NCBI GenBank assembly: GCA_028712665.1
Contig: JAQTRC010000015.1
Location: 1 to 47,556, forward strand
Direction of reading: 5' to 3'
DNA from: Desulfuromonadaceae bacterium
GTDB lineage: Bacteria > Desulfobacterota > Desulfuromonadia > Geobacterales > Pseudopelobacteraceae
Length of the DNA stretch: 47,556 nt
A program made the position numbers and the translations under genes. The notes beneath the pieces are model-generated. The model worked only from the letters and a program-made list of their open reading frames with translations, had not been told where the DNA came from and ran no database searches. Below, piece by piece: positions 15,192-23,849 of the stretch; the first letter of the stretch is position 1, and every line of letters begins with the position of its first letter.

Positions 15192-17195
15192 ATGAGTGCT
15201 GATAGAAAACCGGTATTCCTGATTGTAGACGACGATCCCGTCAATCTGTCAATAGTTGGCGAATGCCTTATAAACTGCAATTATTCGATCCTGATGGCCG
15301 AGGATGGTGAAAGCGCCCTCCAAAAGGCCGAGAATGCCCGGCCGGATCTTATCCTGCTCGATGTATTGATGCCGGGGATTGACGGTTTCGAAACCTGCCG
15401 CAGGCTGAAGTCGCAAGAAAGCACGAAAGATATACCGGTGATATTCATGACCGGGCTGGCCGAAGCAGGACACAGGGTGAAAGGGCTTGAATCAGGAGGG
15501 GTGGACTATATCACCAAGCCCTTCCAAGGGGCAGAGTTGCTGGCCCGTATTGCCATACATCTGCGCAATTTCGAACTCACCAGAAAACTTCGCGAAGCAA
15601 ATGAAAATCTGGAAAAACGGGCGAAGGAGCTCGAGAAGAGCGAACTGCGCTTCCGCTCATTTGTTGAAAATGTAAATGACATAGTCTTTACTCTTTCAAC
15701 TGAAGGAGTATTCACTTATGTGTCGCCCAACTGGAAGGATACCTTTGGATACGAACTTGCTGATACTATCGGCAAGCCTTTTGTACCATTTGTCCATCCG
15801 GATGATGTCATCAACTGTTTTTCCTTTTTAAAGTTAGTATTGGAGACCGGAGAAAAACAGAAAGATGTCGAATACCGGGTACTACATAAAAACGGCACGT
15901 GGATCTGGTATTCGGCCAGAGGCTCAATCTTGCTTGATCCGGAAGACAATCAGATCTCATTTCTTGGGATAGGCCGCGATATCAGCAAACGGATGCAGGC
16001 AGAAGAAGAGAGTCTGACATTAGAACGGCAATTTTTGCAGGCGCAGAAGCTGGAGAGTCTGGGGATTATGGCAGGCGGCATAGCCCATGACTTCAACAAC
16101 CTGCTGCAATCCATGCTCGGTAATATGGAGCTGGCTGCCAGGGGACTTGCCAATGATTCGGATCCGCAAAAACATATAGCCAGTGCAATGATTTCCGGCA
16201 AACACGCAGCTCATCTTACCGATTTGATGCTTACCTATGCAGGCATGGGATCTATTACCAAAAAAGCATTGAACCTGAATGATCTGGTGAGGGAAAATAC
16301 CCATATGTTGAGGAGCGCAGCCTCGACAGCCGTTTCAATGGAACTCTCTCTCTCTGCAGAACTACCGGCCATAACGGCAGACGAAGCCCAAATTCAGCAG
16401 TTGGTAATGAATCTGATCACCAACGCCGCCGAATCGATTGAAGAGCAGCCGGGCACTATCAGGCTCACTACCGGCATCAAGGAGTGCGACCAAACTTTTC
16501 TGGCCTCCAGTCTGCTGGAGGAGAAACCGTTGCCGGGGCGCTTTGCGTACCTGGAGGTCAGCGATAACGGCTGCGGCATGAGCAAGGAAACCATAAAACT
16601 GATCTTCGACCCCTTCTTTACAACGAAGTTTACCGGACGCGGACTCGGAATGTCGGCAGTCATGGGGATAATGAGGACACACTCTGGCGCACTGTTTGTG
16701 GAGAGCGAACCTGGCAAGGGGACAACCTTCAGGGCGCTGTTCCCGGTTTCGGAATCCGCTCAACCCGCCACGGTTCAAGAACCGGTTACGACCACACGGA
16801 TAATAGACACCACACCTTTGCCCCCGCTTTCCGGTCTGGCCCTGGTGGTGGACGATGAAAAGCCGGTCCTTAAAGTCTGTACCAAGATGGTCAAGCTCTG
16901 CGGCTTCAGGGTTATTACCGCCCATGACGGCGTCGATGCGGTCGTTAAATTCCGTGAACATGCGGACGAGATTGCTGTCGTTCTGATGGATCTGACCATG
17001 CCGAACATGGATGGGATAGCTGCCATGAGCGAAATATACAATATCAGGCCGGACACAAAGATAATCCTTGCCAGCGGCTTCAATGAAGAGGAACTGATCG
17101 GGCGCACCACCACCGGTCAAGCCCCTTCCGGATTAATCCGGAAACCGTACAGCATGGATCTGCTTGAGGCGGAATTAAGAAGGGTTGTGCAGTAG
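15192..17195 (+). CDS. Hybrid sensor histidine kinase (REC-PAS-HisKA-HATPase-REC)
   Basis: A 667-residue cytoplasmic two-component protein. Residues 5-120 are a receiver domain with Asp57 as phosphoacceptor and Lys109 (acidic pocket DDDP). A short coiled coil leads to a PAS domain at about 155-275 (PAS/PAC ending ISFLGIGRDISKR). The dimerisation domain carries the phosphorylated His299 in AGGIAHDFNNLL. The ATPase has N (MNLITNAAESIE), G1 (EVSDNGCGM), F (FDPFFTTK) and G2 (GRGLGMSAV) boxes. A second receiver at about 548-665 has Asp600 and Lys651. There is no signal peptide or membrane segment, so the input is cytoplasmic, through the PAS domain or the first receiver. The final receiver has no output domain, so phosphate probably passes on to a separate partner. 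No response-regulator gene is adjacent. Confidence 0.93.
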   Translation: MSADRKPVFLIVDDDPVNLSIVGECLINCNYSILMAEDGESALQKAENARPDLILLDVLMPGIDGFETCRRLKSQESTKDIPVIFMTGLAEAGHRVKGLESGGVDYITKPFQGAELLARIAIHLRNFELTRKLREANENLEKRAKELEKSELRFRSFVENVNDIVFTLSTEGVFTYVSPNWKDTFGYELADTIGKPFVPFVHPDDVINCFSFLKLVLETGEKQKDVEYRVLHKNGTWIWYSARGSILLDPEDNQISFLGIGRDISKRMQAEEESLTLERQFLQAQKLESLGIMAGGIAHDFNNLLQSMLGNMELAARGLANDSDPQKHIASAMISGKHAAHLTDLMLTYAGMGSITKKALNLNDLVRENTHMLRSAASTAVSMELSLSAELPAITADEAQIQQLVMNLITNAAESIEEQPGTIRLTTGIKECDQTFLASSLLEEKPLPGRFAYLEVSDNGCGMSKETIKLIFDPFFTTKFTGRGLGMSAVMGIMRTHSGALFVESEPGKGTTFRALFPVSESAQPATVQEPVTTTRIIDTTPLPPLSGLALVVDDEKPVLKVCTKMVKLCGFRVITAHDGVDAVVKFREHADEIAVVLMDLTMPNMDGIAAMSEIYNIRPDTKIILASGFNEEELIGRTTTGQAPSGLIRKPYSMDLLEAELRRVVQ

Positions 17196-17220
17196 GATTG
17201 AATCTTGTCCGAAAGCGAAA

Positions 17221-17247
17221 CTAATAAACCCTGCCAGGGCTTATTAG
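17221..17247. terminator. Bidirectional terminator between hybrid kinase and tag
   Basis: A near-perfect 13-bp inverted repeat (AATAAACCCTG / CAGGGCTTATT, one mismatch) around a single central base, located between two converging genes. The AT-rich outer arms serve as the T-tract in either direction, but the tract is short, so efficiency is uncertain. Confidence 0.5.
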
Positions 17248-17296
17248 CATAATACCATCCTTGCATTCGGCCATTTTAGTTCATCTGACGTCTTCG

Positions 17297-17863
17297 TCAG
17301 CAGATGGCGTGGCGGAAGCAGCTGCTAAGGTGGTCGTTGACCATACCGGTGGCCTGCATATGGGCATAGCAGATGGTCGAACCGACAAAGCTAAAGCCGT
17401 GCCGCTTCAACTCCCTGCTGATAATGTCCGAGAGTGGTGTCCTGGCCGGAACTTCGGCCATACTCTTCCAGTCGTTGCGGATTGGTCTCCCGTCCAAAAA
17501 ACCCCAGAAGAAGGCATCCAGACTGCCATAACGGCTCTGTATTTCCAGCACAGCTCGGGCGTTGGATATGGCTGAGGCGATTTTAAGCCGGTTCCGGACA
17601 ATGCCGGAATCGGCCATAAGCCTGGCTCTGTCGGCATCGCCAAAAGCGGCCACCAACTGCGGGTCGAATCCGGCAAAAGCCTTGCGATACCCCTCCCGTT
17701 TGCGCAGGATTGTCAGCCAGGAGAGACCTGCCTGAGCCCCCTCCAGAGTCAACATCTCAAACAGTCGCAGGTCGTCGTGCAGCGGCACTCCCCATTCATT
17801 ATCGTGATACTCCCTGTAGAGCGGATCGCTTCCGCACCAGCTGCAGCGTAATATTTCGGCCAT
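17297..17863 (-). CDS. tag: DNA-3-methyladenine glycosylase I
   Basis: A 188-residue base-excision repair enzyme of normal length for Tag. It removes N3-methyladenine from alkylated DNA. The N-terminal zinc ligands (Cys7 and His20 in CSWCGSDPLYREYHDNEWG) and the C-terminal ones (His and Cys in VNDHLSSCFRH) are in place. The HhH-fold landmarks are LFEMLTLEGAQAGLSWLTILRKREGYRKAF, the IVRNRLKI block and the GFSFVGSTICYAHMQATGMVNDH helix. The start follows GGAGGGAGAG 4-5 bases upstream. It converges with the hybrid kinase and is divergent from the Rrf2 regulator. Confidence 0.96.
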   Translation of the reverse strand: MAEILRCSWCGSDPLYREYHDNEWGVPLHDDLRLFEMLTLEGAQAGLSWLTILRKREGYRKAFAGFDPQLVAAFGDADRARLMADSGIVRNRLKIASAISNARAVLEIQSRYGSLDAFFWGFLDGRPIRNDWKSMAEVPARTPLSDIISRELKRHGFSFVGSTICYAHMQATGMVNDHLSSCFRHAIC

Positions 17864-17991
17864 GTCTCTCCCTCCATAATTTTACATTGATTATACAGAT
17901 TCCGGTTACGAACATTGCAAGAAACTATTGCAATTCATATGAGAATTAAACCAATCGACATTACATGTAAATTATTTCTGTAAATTATTTC

Positions 17992-18027
17992 TTGACAACA
18001 TGGTTTTTTATCTATAGAAATAGTAGA
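17992..18027 (+). promoter_or_regulatory. Rrf2 regulator promoter with TCTAT-N7-GTAGA operator
   Basis: TTGACA (17992-17997) and TAGAAA (18015-18020) have 17-base spacing. A 17-bp palindrome TCTAT-N7-GTAGA covers 18011-18027, overlapping the -10 and the predicted transcription start. The same layout recurs before cysK and sbp. The expected start of transcription (about 18027) falls at the ATG at 18029, and no ribosome site is visible, suggesting a leaderless message under self-repression. This is inference. Confidence 0.6.
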
Positions 18028-18028
18028 C

Positions 18029-18490
18029 ATGTTATCAAAGAAAACAAAATATGCCCTTAAAGCGCTGATCCATCTGGCAACTCAACCAGTTGACGAACCG
18101 ATTCTAATATCGGAACTTGCCAGAACTGAAGAGATACCTCGCAAATTTCTCGAGTCAATTTTGCTGACACTTAAAAATGCCGGTATACTTCAGAGTAAGA
18201 TTGGTAAGGGTGGTGGATATTACCTTGCCAGAGAACCCAGGAATATAAGCATCGGTACTGTTATCAAGGTGCTTGAAGGTGGCTATGCTCCCGTCCACTG
18301 CCTGAATGACGCCACTTCGCCTAGGTGCGACGAATGCGGAGACCCTTCCAGTTGTGGGATCAGGCTGGTAATGTCAGACGTTATGCAGGCCATCACTTCC
18401 GTTCTTGAGTCAACCACGCTGGCTGACATGATCGAGCGATCGGAAAATGCACAGAAAGCCCAGGCAAAGATTGTAGACTTCAGTATCTGA
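18029..18490 (+). CDS. Rrf2-family transcriptional regulator, probable cysteine/sulfur regulator
   Basis: A 153-residue winged-helix regulator of the Rrf2 family (IscR, CymR, NsrR relatives). The N-terminus MLSKKTKYALKALIHLA and the recognition region ISELARTEEIPRKFLESILLTLKNAGILQSKIGKGGGYYLA are typical. After the DNA-binding domain lie four Cys (91, 100, 103 and 109, in CLNDATSPRCDECGDPSSCG), similar in placement to the Fe-S ligands of IscR. A metal or Fe-S cluster, or direct sensing of sulfur status through CysK as in CymR, are both possible. The gene lies just upstream of cysK and shares a palindromic promoter site with cysK and sbp, so I infer it represses sulfate assimilation when sulfur is plentiful. 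The name cymR or iscR should not be transferred without proof. Confidence 0.88.
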   Translation: MLSKKTKYALKALIHLATQPVDEPILISELARTEEIPRKFLESILLTLKNAGILQSKIGKGGGYYLAREPRNISIGTVIKVLEGGYAPVHCLNDATSPRCDECGDPSSCGIRLVMSDVMQAITSVLESTTLADMIERSENAQKAQAKIVDFSI

Positions 18491-18496
18491 CTTTTT

Positions 18497-18525
18497 TTGC
18501 ACCGTTAGTCTATAAATTCCATAGA
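18497..18525 (+). promoter_or_regulatory. cysK promoter with TCTAT-N7-ATAGA operator
   Basis: TTGCAC (18497-18502) and CATAGA (18520-18525) are spaced by 17 bases. The palindrome TCTAT-N7-ATAGA at 18509-18525 covers the spacer and the -10. A bound dimer would block RNA polymerase. It shares a long run of bases with the sbp promoter (TTTTTTTGCA ... TAGTCTATAAA ... CCATAGA). Confidence 0.65.
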
Positions 18526-18549
18526 CGTTAACAACGAAAGGAGAAAATC

Positions 18550-19503
18550 ATGAGCAGAATTTATGCAGACAACTCGCAGTCAATCGGAAACACTCCGCTG
18601 GTGAGATTGAATCACATTGTCGGAGATTCAAAAGCCATCATACTTGCGAAGGTGGAGGGGCGCAACCCGGCCTACTCTGTAAAATGCCGGATCGGCGCCA
18701 ATATGATCTGGGACGCAGAAAAACGTGGCGTACTCAAACCGGGCGTTGAGATCATAGAACCGACCAGCGGCAACACCGGCATAGCCCTGGCGTATGTGGC
18801 CGCCGCCCGCGGATACAAGCTTACCCTGACTATGCCTGAGACTATGAGCATCGAGCGCCGCAGAGTGCTGGCCGCTCTGGGCGCCAATCTGATCCTGACA
18901 CCCGGCGCCGAGGGGATGAAGGGCGCTATCTCCAGGGCCGAGGAAATTGCTGCCGCGGAACCGGCAAAATATTTTCTGCCTCAGCAGTTCAAAAACCCGG
19001 CCAACCCTGAAATCCATGAGAAAACAACCGGACCCGAGATATGGAATGATACCGACGGCGCTGTCGATGTCCTGGTCTCCGGTGTAGGAACCGGAGGCAC
19101 CATCACCGGAATTTCGCGCTACATCAAATATACCGGGGGGAAGAAGATCATCTCGGTCGCGGTCGAGCCGAAGGAAAGCCCGGTCATCACACAGCACCTG
19201 GCGGGTCTTCCGATCCAGCCCGCACCACATAAGATACAGGGAATCGGAGCCGGATTCATTCCCGACACTCTCGATCTTTCAGTAGTCGACCGTGTCGAAC
19301 TGGTGGAGAGCGCCGAAGCGATCGAATTCGCCAAACGCCTGGCAAAAGAAGAAGGGCTATTGGTCGGAATTTCCTGCGGCGCAGCAGTGGCGGCAGCGGT
19401 TCGACTTGGCCAGTTGGATGAATTTGCCGGCAAGACCATAGTTGTCATTCTGCCTGACGGGGCCGAGCGCTATCTATCTACGGCACTGTTTGAGGGGATC
19501 TGA
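18550..19503 (+). CDS. cysK: Cysteine synthase A (O-acetylserine sulfhydrylase)
   Basis: A 317-residue pyridoxal-phosphate enzyme of fold type II that joins sulfide to O-acetylserine to give cysteine. Landmarks: [11 protein letters not shown] near the N-terminus, the lysine that holds PLP in [15 protein letters not shown] (about residue 42), the substrate loop [12 protein letters not shown], the phosphate-binding [11 protein letters not shown] and the C-terminal [11 protein letters not shown]. The usual NPSxSVKxR motif reads NPAYSVKCR here. The start follows AAAGGAG at good distance. Its stop codon overlaps the start of the next gene by one base (TGATG), so both come from the cysK promoter. 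Confidence 0.97.
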   Translation: MSRIYADNSQSIGNTPLVRLNHIVGDSKAIILAKVEGRNPAYSVKCRIGANMIWDAEKRGVLKPGVEIIEPTSGNTGIALAYVAAARGYKLTLTMPETMSIERRRVLAALGANLILTPGAEGMKGAISRAEEIAAAEPAKYFLPQQFKNPANPEIHEKTTGPEIWNDTDGAVDVLVSGVGTGGTITGISRYIKYTGGKKIISVAVEPKESPVITQHLAGLPIQPAPHKIQGIGAGFIPDTLDLSVVDRVELVESAEAIEFAKRLAKEEGLLVGISCGAAVAAAVRLGQLDEFAGKTIVVILPDGAERYLSTALFEGI

Positions 19504-20786
19504 TGTCGGCACAACCTTTTGATTACCGGCTCGACGGCATCTACCGTCAGCGCCAGGAGGGTTCTTTCATGCAGCGGGTCAAATTGCCGGCCGGGGTCAT
19601 CTCGGCTGAGCAGGCCCGGGCAGTGGCCGATGTTTCCCTTCGATTCGGTCATGGCACAATCCATCTGACCACGCGCGGCAGCATCGAGATACACTGGCTG
19701 AAAGAGTCCGATCTACCTGAAGTTAAAAGGGCTCTTTCAAAAGTCGGTTTGACCACGCGCGGCGCCTGCGGGGGCGCCGTACGCGGCATCACCTGCTCCA
19801 GCCAGGGGGCCGCGGGTTTTCCGGCACTTGAAACAATGGCGCGCCGCCTTCAGCGCCACTTCGCCGGCAACCCCCGCTTTGAGCGATTGCCGAAGAAATT
19901 CAAGATCGGCGTTGAGGCCGATAATGCGGGCCGCCGCCACCTGATTCAGGACGTCGGACTTGTTTTTGCCGGCAATGATACCGAAGGCTCCCGCTTTGAC
20001 ATGTATCTGGGGGGGGGATTGGGACGCGAGCCGCAGGCTGGCTTCCTATTTGAAACCGCAGTAAACGAGAAACGGATCATCCCGCTTATCGAAGCGGTGG
20101 CCAGGGTCTATGCCGTCCATACCCCGCCCGGAAAACGGGTCAAGCACCTTGTACGGGAGATCGGCGAAGCTGAGTTCCGTAGGCGAGTGTCGATGGAACC
20201 ATCATTTGCCGAAGAACTTCCAGCGATAGCAGGATTGCCCGAAACTCTTGCGCCGGCCGCCGGGAACCGGCGCATCGAAGTCTGTTTTTTTGGTGGTTTC
20301 CTCTCCGCTCTGCAATTGAAAGAGCTGGCCGACTTTGCCGACGAACTGGCCGACGGCGTTTTGATGGCAACCGCCAACCAGGATATCGCTTTGCATATCT
20401 CCAGTGCTTCCGATTTTGCCGGCGCTTCAAGCGCACTCAGGCAAGCCGGCTTTGAACTTGGCGGGACGACCTTCCGGATCTGCCCCGGCAGTCACCTCTG
20501 TCGGGTTGGACTGTCGCCGACCAGCGACATCGCCGGAACAATAATTGATGCAATGGGGCCGGCGGCAAAAGCACTGACCTGGGCGTTCTCCGGCTGCCAC
20601 AATTCCTGCGCACAACCGCAGTTGGCCGATGCAGGGATTGTCAGCTCAACTCTGGTCAAGGACGAACAGGGGGAACGTTCTCCCCGATTTGATCTCTACC
20701 GCCTCGGCGATCAGGGTCTGGGAGGTGTCGTGGCACCTTCCCTGACGTTGGATGAGCTCTGTAGCAAGGTGCGGGAGATCGGATGA
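19503..20786 (+). CDS. Siroheme/4Fe-4S sulfite (or nitrite) reductase family protein
   Basis: A 427-residue protein of the nitrite/sulfite reductase family. The first ferredoxin-like half-domain (YRQRQEGSFMQRVKLPAGVISAEQARAVADVS) leads to a siroheme-facing block (TTRGSIEIHW, TTRGACGGAVRGITCSS). The Fe-S/siroheme ligands are complete, in two pairs: Cys327/Cys333 (CPGSHLC) and Cys365/Cys369 (CHNSC). It most likely reduces sulfite to sulfide as the assimilatory step between CysH and CysK; nitrite reduction cannot be ruled out from sequence alone. It is shorter than the E. coli CysI (about 570 residues). It overlaps cysK by one base, which supports a joint role. No CysJ-type flavoprotein is adjacent, so electrons probably come from ferredoxin. 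Confidence 0.85.
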   Translation: MSAQPFDYRLDGIYRQRQEGSFMQRVKLPAGVISAEQARAVADVSLRFGHGTIHLTTRGSIEIHWLKESDLPEVKRALSKVGLTTRGACGGAVRGITCSSQGAAGFPALETMARRLQRHFAGNPRFERLPKKFKIGVEADNAGRRHLIQDVGLVFAGNDTEGSRFDMYLGGGLGREPQAGFLFETAVNEKRIIPLIEAVARVYAVHTPPGKRVKHLVREIGEAEFRRRVSMEPSFAEELPAIAGLPETLAPAAGNRRIEVCFFGGFLSALQLKELADFADELADGVLMATANQDIALHISSASDFAGASSALRQAGFELGGTTFRICPGSHLCRVGLSPTSDIAGTIIDAMGPAAKALTWAFSGCHNSCAQPQLADAGIVSSTLVKDEQGERSPRFDLYRLGDQGLGGVVAPSLTLDELCSKVREIG

Positions 20787-20815
20787 TCGTCCGCACCGCA
20801 GATAGCCTGTTTTTT

Positions 20816-20845
20816 TTGCATCATTTAGTCTATAAAAACCATAGA
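20816..20845 (+). promoter_or_regulatory. sbp promoter with TCTAT-N7-ATAGA operator
   Basis: TTGCAT (20816-20821) is followed after 18 bases by CATAGA (20840-20845). The palindrome TCTAT-N7-ATAGA lies at 20829-20845. It begins the transcription unit sbp-cysT-cysW-cysA-cysH-cysD-cysN and repeats the cysK layout nearly base for base in the outer arms. Confidence 0.65.
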
Positions 20846-20873
20846 TTTTAAATACATTATGAGGGAGTAACAG

Positions 20874-21866
20874 ATGAAAACCGGATTTATTGCAAACTTA
20901 CTGACAGCGGCTTTTCTGACAACTTCTCTGGCGCAGGGAGCCGATATAACTTTATTGAACGTATCCTACGATCCGACCCGCGAACTTTATGCCGACTTTA
21001 ACAACGTCTTTGCCGCGTACTGGAAGGGAAAAACCGGCGACAAGGTCACCATCAGGCAGTCCCACGGCGGTTCCGGAAAGCAGGCCCGGGCGGTTATTGA
21101 CGGTCTGGAAGCCGATGTGATCACCCTGGCGCTGGCGTACGATATTGACGCAATCGCCACCAAGGGGCAGATCAAGCCGGGCTGGCAGAAAGAGCTGCCG
21201 CACAACAGCGCACCCTACACCTCCACCATCGTCTTCCTGGTACGCAAGGGGAATCCCAAGAAGATCAAAAACTGGGACGACCTTGTAAAACCGGGAGTAT
21301 CAGTCATCACCCCGAACCCCAAGACCTCCGGCGGCGCACGATGGAACTATCTGGCCGCATGGGCCTTCGCCCTGCACCAGCCGGGGGGGAACGACGCCAA
21401 GGCCAAGGAGTTCGTAATCAAGCTGCTCAAAAACGTACCTGTGCTTGACTCCGGCGCCCGCGGTTCAACCAATACCTTCGTACAGCGTGGCCTGGGTGAT
21501 GTACTGCTGGCCTGGGAGAACGAGGCATTCCTGGCGCTCAACGAACTGGGACCGGACAAGTTCGATGTCGTGACCCCTTCGGAAAGCATCCTGGCAGAAC
21601 CGCCGGTCACCGTGGTGGACAGGGTGGCCGACAAACGCGGCACCAGGAAAGTGGCCGAAGAATACCTGAAGTATCTCTATACCGACGAAGGGCAGAAGAT
21701 CGCCGCAAAGCATTATTATCGTCCGATAAACACAAAGATCCCGACCAAACTGGCCAAAGTCAAGCTCTATACGATCGACAAAGCCTTCGGCGGCTGGCAG
21801 AAGGCTCAGAAAACTCACTTTGCCGATGGCGGTACATTCGACCAGATTTACGACGTAAAGAAATAA
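20874..21866 (+). CDS. sbp: Periplasmic sulfate/thiosulfate-binding protein of ABC transporter
   Basis: A 330-residue substrate-binding protein with signal peptide ([23 protein letters not shown]). Family landmarks: [120 protein letters not shown]. The Ser/Gly-rich HGGSGKQ and SGGARW loops bind the oxyanion through hydrogen bonds. It delivers sulfate to CysT/CysW. The start follows GAGGGAG. It heads the transport-and-activation operon under the 20829-20845 operator. The product could equally be named CysP. Confidence 0.95.
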   Translation: MKTGFIANLLTAAFLTTSLAQGADITLLNVSYDPTRELYADFNNVFAAYWKGKTGDKVTIRQSHGGSGKQARAVIDGLEADVITLALAYDIDAIATKGQIKPGWQKELPHNSAPYTSTIVFLVRKGNPKKIKNWDDLVKPGVSVITPNPKTSGGARWNYLAAWAFALHQPGGNDAKAKEFVIKLLKNVPVLDSGARGSTNTFVQRGLGDVLLAWENEAFLALNELGPDKFDVVTPSESILAEPPVTVVDRVADKRGTRKVAEEYLKYLYTDEGQKIAAKHYYRPINTKIPTKLAKVKLYTIDKAFGGWQKAQKTHFADGGTFDQIYDVKK

Positions 21867-21892
21867 AACATAACTGCAACAGGGAATCATAA

Positions 21893-22723
21893 ATGAAATT
21901 ATTCAAGCGACATAACAACGTACTCCCCGGCTTCGGGCTGAGCATCGGCTTCACGATATTCTACCTGAGCGTCATCGTGCTGATTCCGCTCTCGTCTCTG
22001 GTATTCAGAACAGCCGGACTGACCTGGGGCGAATTTATCAGCACCGTCACGGCTCCCCGGGTAATGGCCTCCTACAAGGTGACCTTTGGCGCGGCCATTA
22101 TTGCAGCACTTATCAATTCGATCTTCGGCGTACTTGTGGCCTGGGTCCTGGTTCGCTACCGCTTCCCAGGCCGGCGGATTGTGGATGCACTGGTGGATCT
22201 CCCCTTTGCCCTGCCGACCGCAGTGGCCGGCATCACCCTGGCCACGATCTACTCCCCCAACGGCTGGGTGGGGCGCTACCTGGAGCCTCACGGCATCAAG
22301 GCAGCCTTCACGCCGTTCGGCATCGTACTGGCCATGACATTTATCGGCCTCCCCTTCGTTGTGCGCACCGTTCAACCGGTTATTGAGGAGATCGAGGTGG
22401 AACTGGAAGAAGCCGCCGTCTGCCTGGGAGCCAATCGCCGGCAGACCCTTCAACGTATAATTTTTCCGATGCTGTTGCCTTCAATCCTGACCGGTTTCGC
22501 CCTGTCATTCGCCAGGGGCGTGGGCGAATACGGTTCGATCATCTTTATCGCAGGCAACATGCCGATGGTCTCGGAGATCACGCCGCTCCTGATCATCACC
22601 AAGCTCGAACAGTTCGACTATCAAGGCGCAACCGCCATAGCCTGCGTGATGCTGCTGACATCATTTTTAATGCTGCTGGTCATCAATCTTCTGCAGAAGT
22701 GGAGCAGAAGGTATGCAGAATAG
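21893..22723 (+). CDS. cysT: Sulfate ABC transporter permease CysT
   Basis: A 276-residue inner-membrane permease with about six transmembrane segments, beginning NNVLPGFGLSIGFTIFYLSVIVLIPLSSLVF. The ABC-coupling EAA loop is visible as ELEEAAVCLGANRRQTLQRIIFPMLLPSILTGF, followed by ARGVGEYGSIIFIAGNMP, a sulfate-permease signature. It forms the channel together with CysW and is powered by CysA. It starts 27 bp after sbp. Confidence 0.95.
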   Translation: MKLFKRHNNVLPGFGLSIGFTIFYLSVIVLIPLSSLVFRTAGLTWGEFISTVTAPRVMASYKVTFGAAIIAALINSIFGVLVAWVLVRYRFPGRRIVDALVDLPFALPTAVAGITLATIYSPNGWVGRYLEPHGIKAAFTPFGIVLAMTFIGLPFVVRTVQPVIEEIEVELEEAAVCLGANRRQTLQRIIFPMLLPSILTGFALSFARGVGEYGSIIFIAGNMPMVSEITPLLIITKLEQFDYQGATAIACVMLLTSFLMLLVINLLQKWSRRYAE

Positions 22724-22750
22724 ACAAGCAAAAGGCGAATAGAACACCTT

Positions 22751-22823
22751 AAAAGCGGATTTAACGGATTTTCACGGATAAGCATAAAATACAACAGGTT
22801 TCACCCATTAATAATCCGCTTTT
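22751..22823. repeat. Palindromic element in the cysT-cysW gap
   Basis: Perfect 11-base arms AAAAGCGGATT (22751-22761) and AATCCGCTTTT (22813-22823) enclose 51 bases that also contain related runs (AACGGATTTTCACGGATAA). It would fold as a long hairpin in the operon transcript. It lacks a T tract, so it is not a terminator. Confidence 0.6.
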
Positions 22824-22883
22824 ATCCGTTCAATCAGATCTGATCCGTGTTCCATTTCAGTCACGATTCAAAAGAGGAACGTC

Positions 22884-23756
22884 ATGTCGGCACCGGTAGC
22901 AATTATCCCTAGATCACAAAACCCGAAAGGCCGGCTACAGACCGAACCGGCTGCAGTGCGTTGGCTGCTGATCGCCATTGCCCTGGCATTTCTGACCCTG
23001 TTCCTCGCGCTTCCCCTTGCTGCCGTATTCAGCCAAGCCTTCGAGAAAGGTCTTTCGGTGTATCTGACCGCCCTACAAGAACCTGATACCCTGTCATCCA
23101 TCAAGCTGACGCTCATAACCGCCGCTCTGACCGTACCGCTCAACCTCTTCTTCGGGGTGACCGCAGCCTGGGCAATCGCCAAGTTCAGTTTTCCGGGCAA
23201 GAACCTGCTGATCACCCTGATCGACCTCCCCTTCTCGGTCTCTCCGGTCATCTCCGGACTTATTTATGTCCTGATCTTCGGTCTGCAGGGGTGGATCGGA
23301 CCCTGGCTGCAGGCGCACGATATCAAGATCGTTTTTGCCGTACCGGGCATTATCCTGGCCACAATCTTCGTCACCTTCCCCTTCGTGGCCCGCGAGCTGA
23401 TTCCGCTGATGGAAGCACAGGGGAAGGATGAGGAGGAGGCGGCCTTGGTGCTGGGCGCAAGCGGCCTGCAGACCTTCTTCCGGGTGACCCTGCCAAACAT
23501 CAAATGGGGCATCATATACGGCGTAATCCTCTGTAACGCCCGCACCATGGGAGAGTTCGGCGCCGTGTCGGTAGTCTCCGGCCATATCAGGGGGATGACC
23601 AATACCGTGCCGCTTCACGTGGAGATTCTATACAACGAATACAACTACACCGCCGCCTTTGCCGTTGCGTCGCTGCTGGCCTTTCTGGCGCTGATTACAC
23701 TCGCGGTCAAGAGCGTGGCCGAGTGGAAGGTTCGGCTGCAATTGGGAAATGAATAA
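22884..23756 (+). CDS. cysW: Sulfate ABC transporter permease CysW
   Basis: A 290-residue inner-membrane permease, partner of CysT, with about six transmembrane segments. The first is [27 protein letters not shown], and the sulfate-permease motif [18 protein letters not shown]-like (here [22 protein letters not shown]) is present. The EAA loop reads [32 protein letters not shown]. The start follows AGAGGAAC. It lies 160 bp downstream of cysT, with a palindromic element in the gap. Confidence 0.95.
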   Translation: MSAPVAIIPRSQNPKGRLQTEPAAVRWLLIAIALAFLTLFLALPLAAVFSQAFEKGLSVYLTALQEPDTLSSIKLTLITAALTVPLNLFFGVTAAWAIAKFSFPGKNLLITLIDLPFSVSPVISGLIYVLIFGLQGWIGPWLQAHDIKIVFAVPGIILATIFVTFPFVARELIPLMEAQGKDEEEAALVLGASGLQTFFRVTLPNIKWGIIYGVILCNARTMGEFGAVSVVSGHIRGMTNTVPLHVEILYNEYNYTAAFAVASLLAFLALITLAVKSVAEWKVRLQLGNE

Positions 23757-23762
23757 AACAGA

Positions 23763-23815
23763 CTGAAGGCTGAAGACTGAAGGAATTCGCAGAAGCTGTA
23801 AACTTCAGCCTTCAG
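23763..23815. repeat. Inverted repeat in the cysW-cysA gap
   Basis: Perfect 13-base arms CTGAAGGCTGAAG (23763-23775) and CTTCAGCCTTCAG (23803-23815) around a 27-base loop. The arms are themselves made of short direct repeats of CTGAAG. A stable hairpin in the mRNA is expected; no T run follows. Confidence 0.65.
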
Positions 23816-23849
23816 CCTAAATTGCTTCAGCCTGCGGACGTGAGGACCT

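Noticed and set aside
16362-17120. Open frame on minus opposite the hybrid histidine kinase
   Set aside because: Shadow of the kinase reading frame; no family resemblance.
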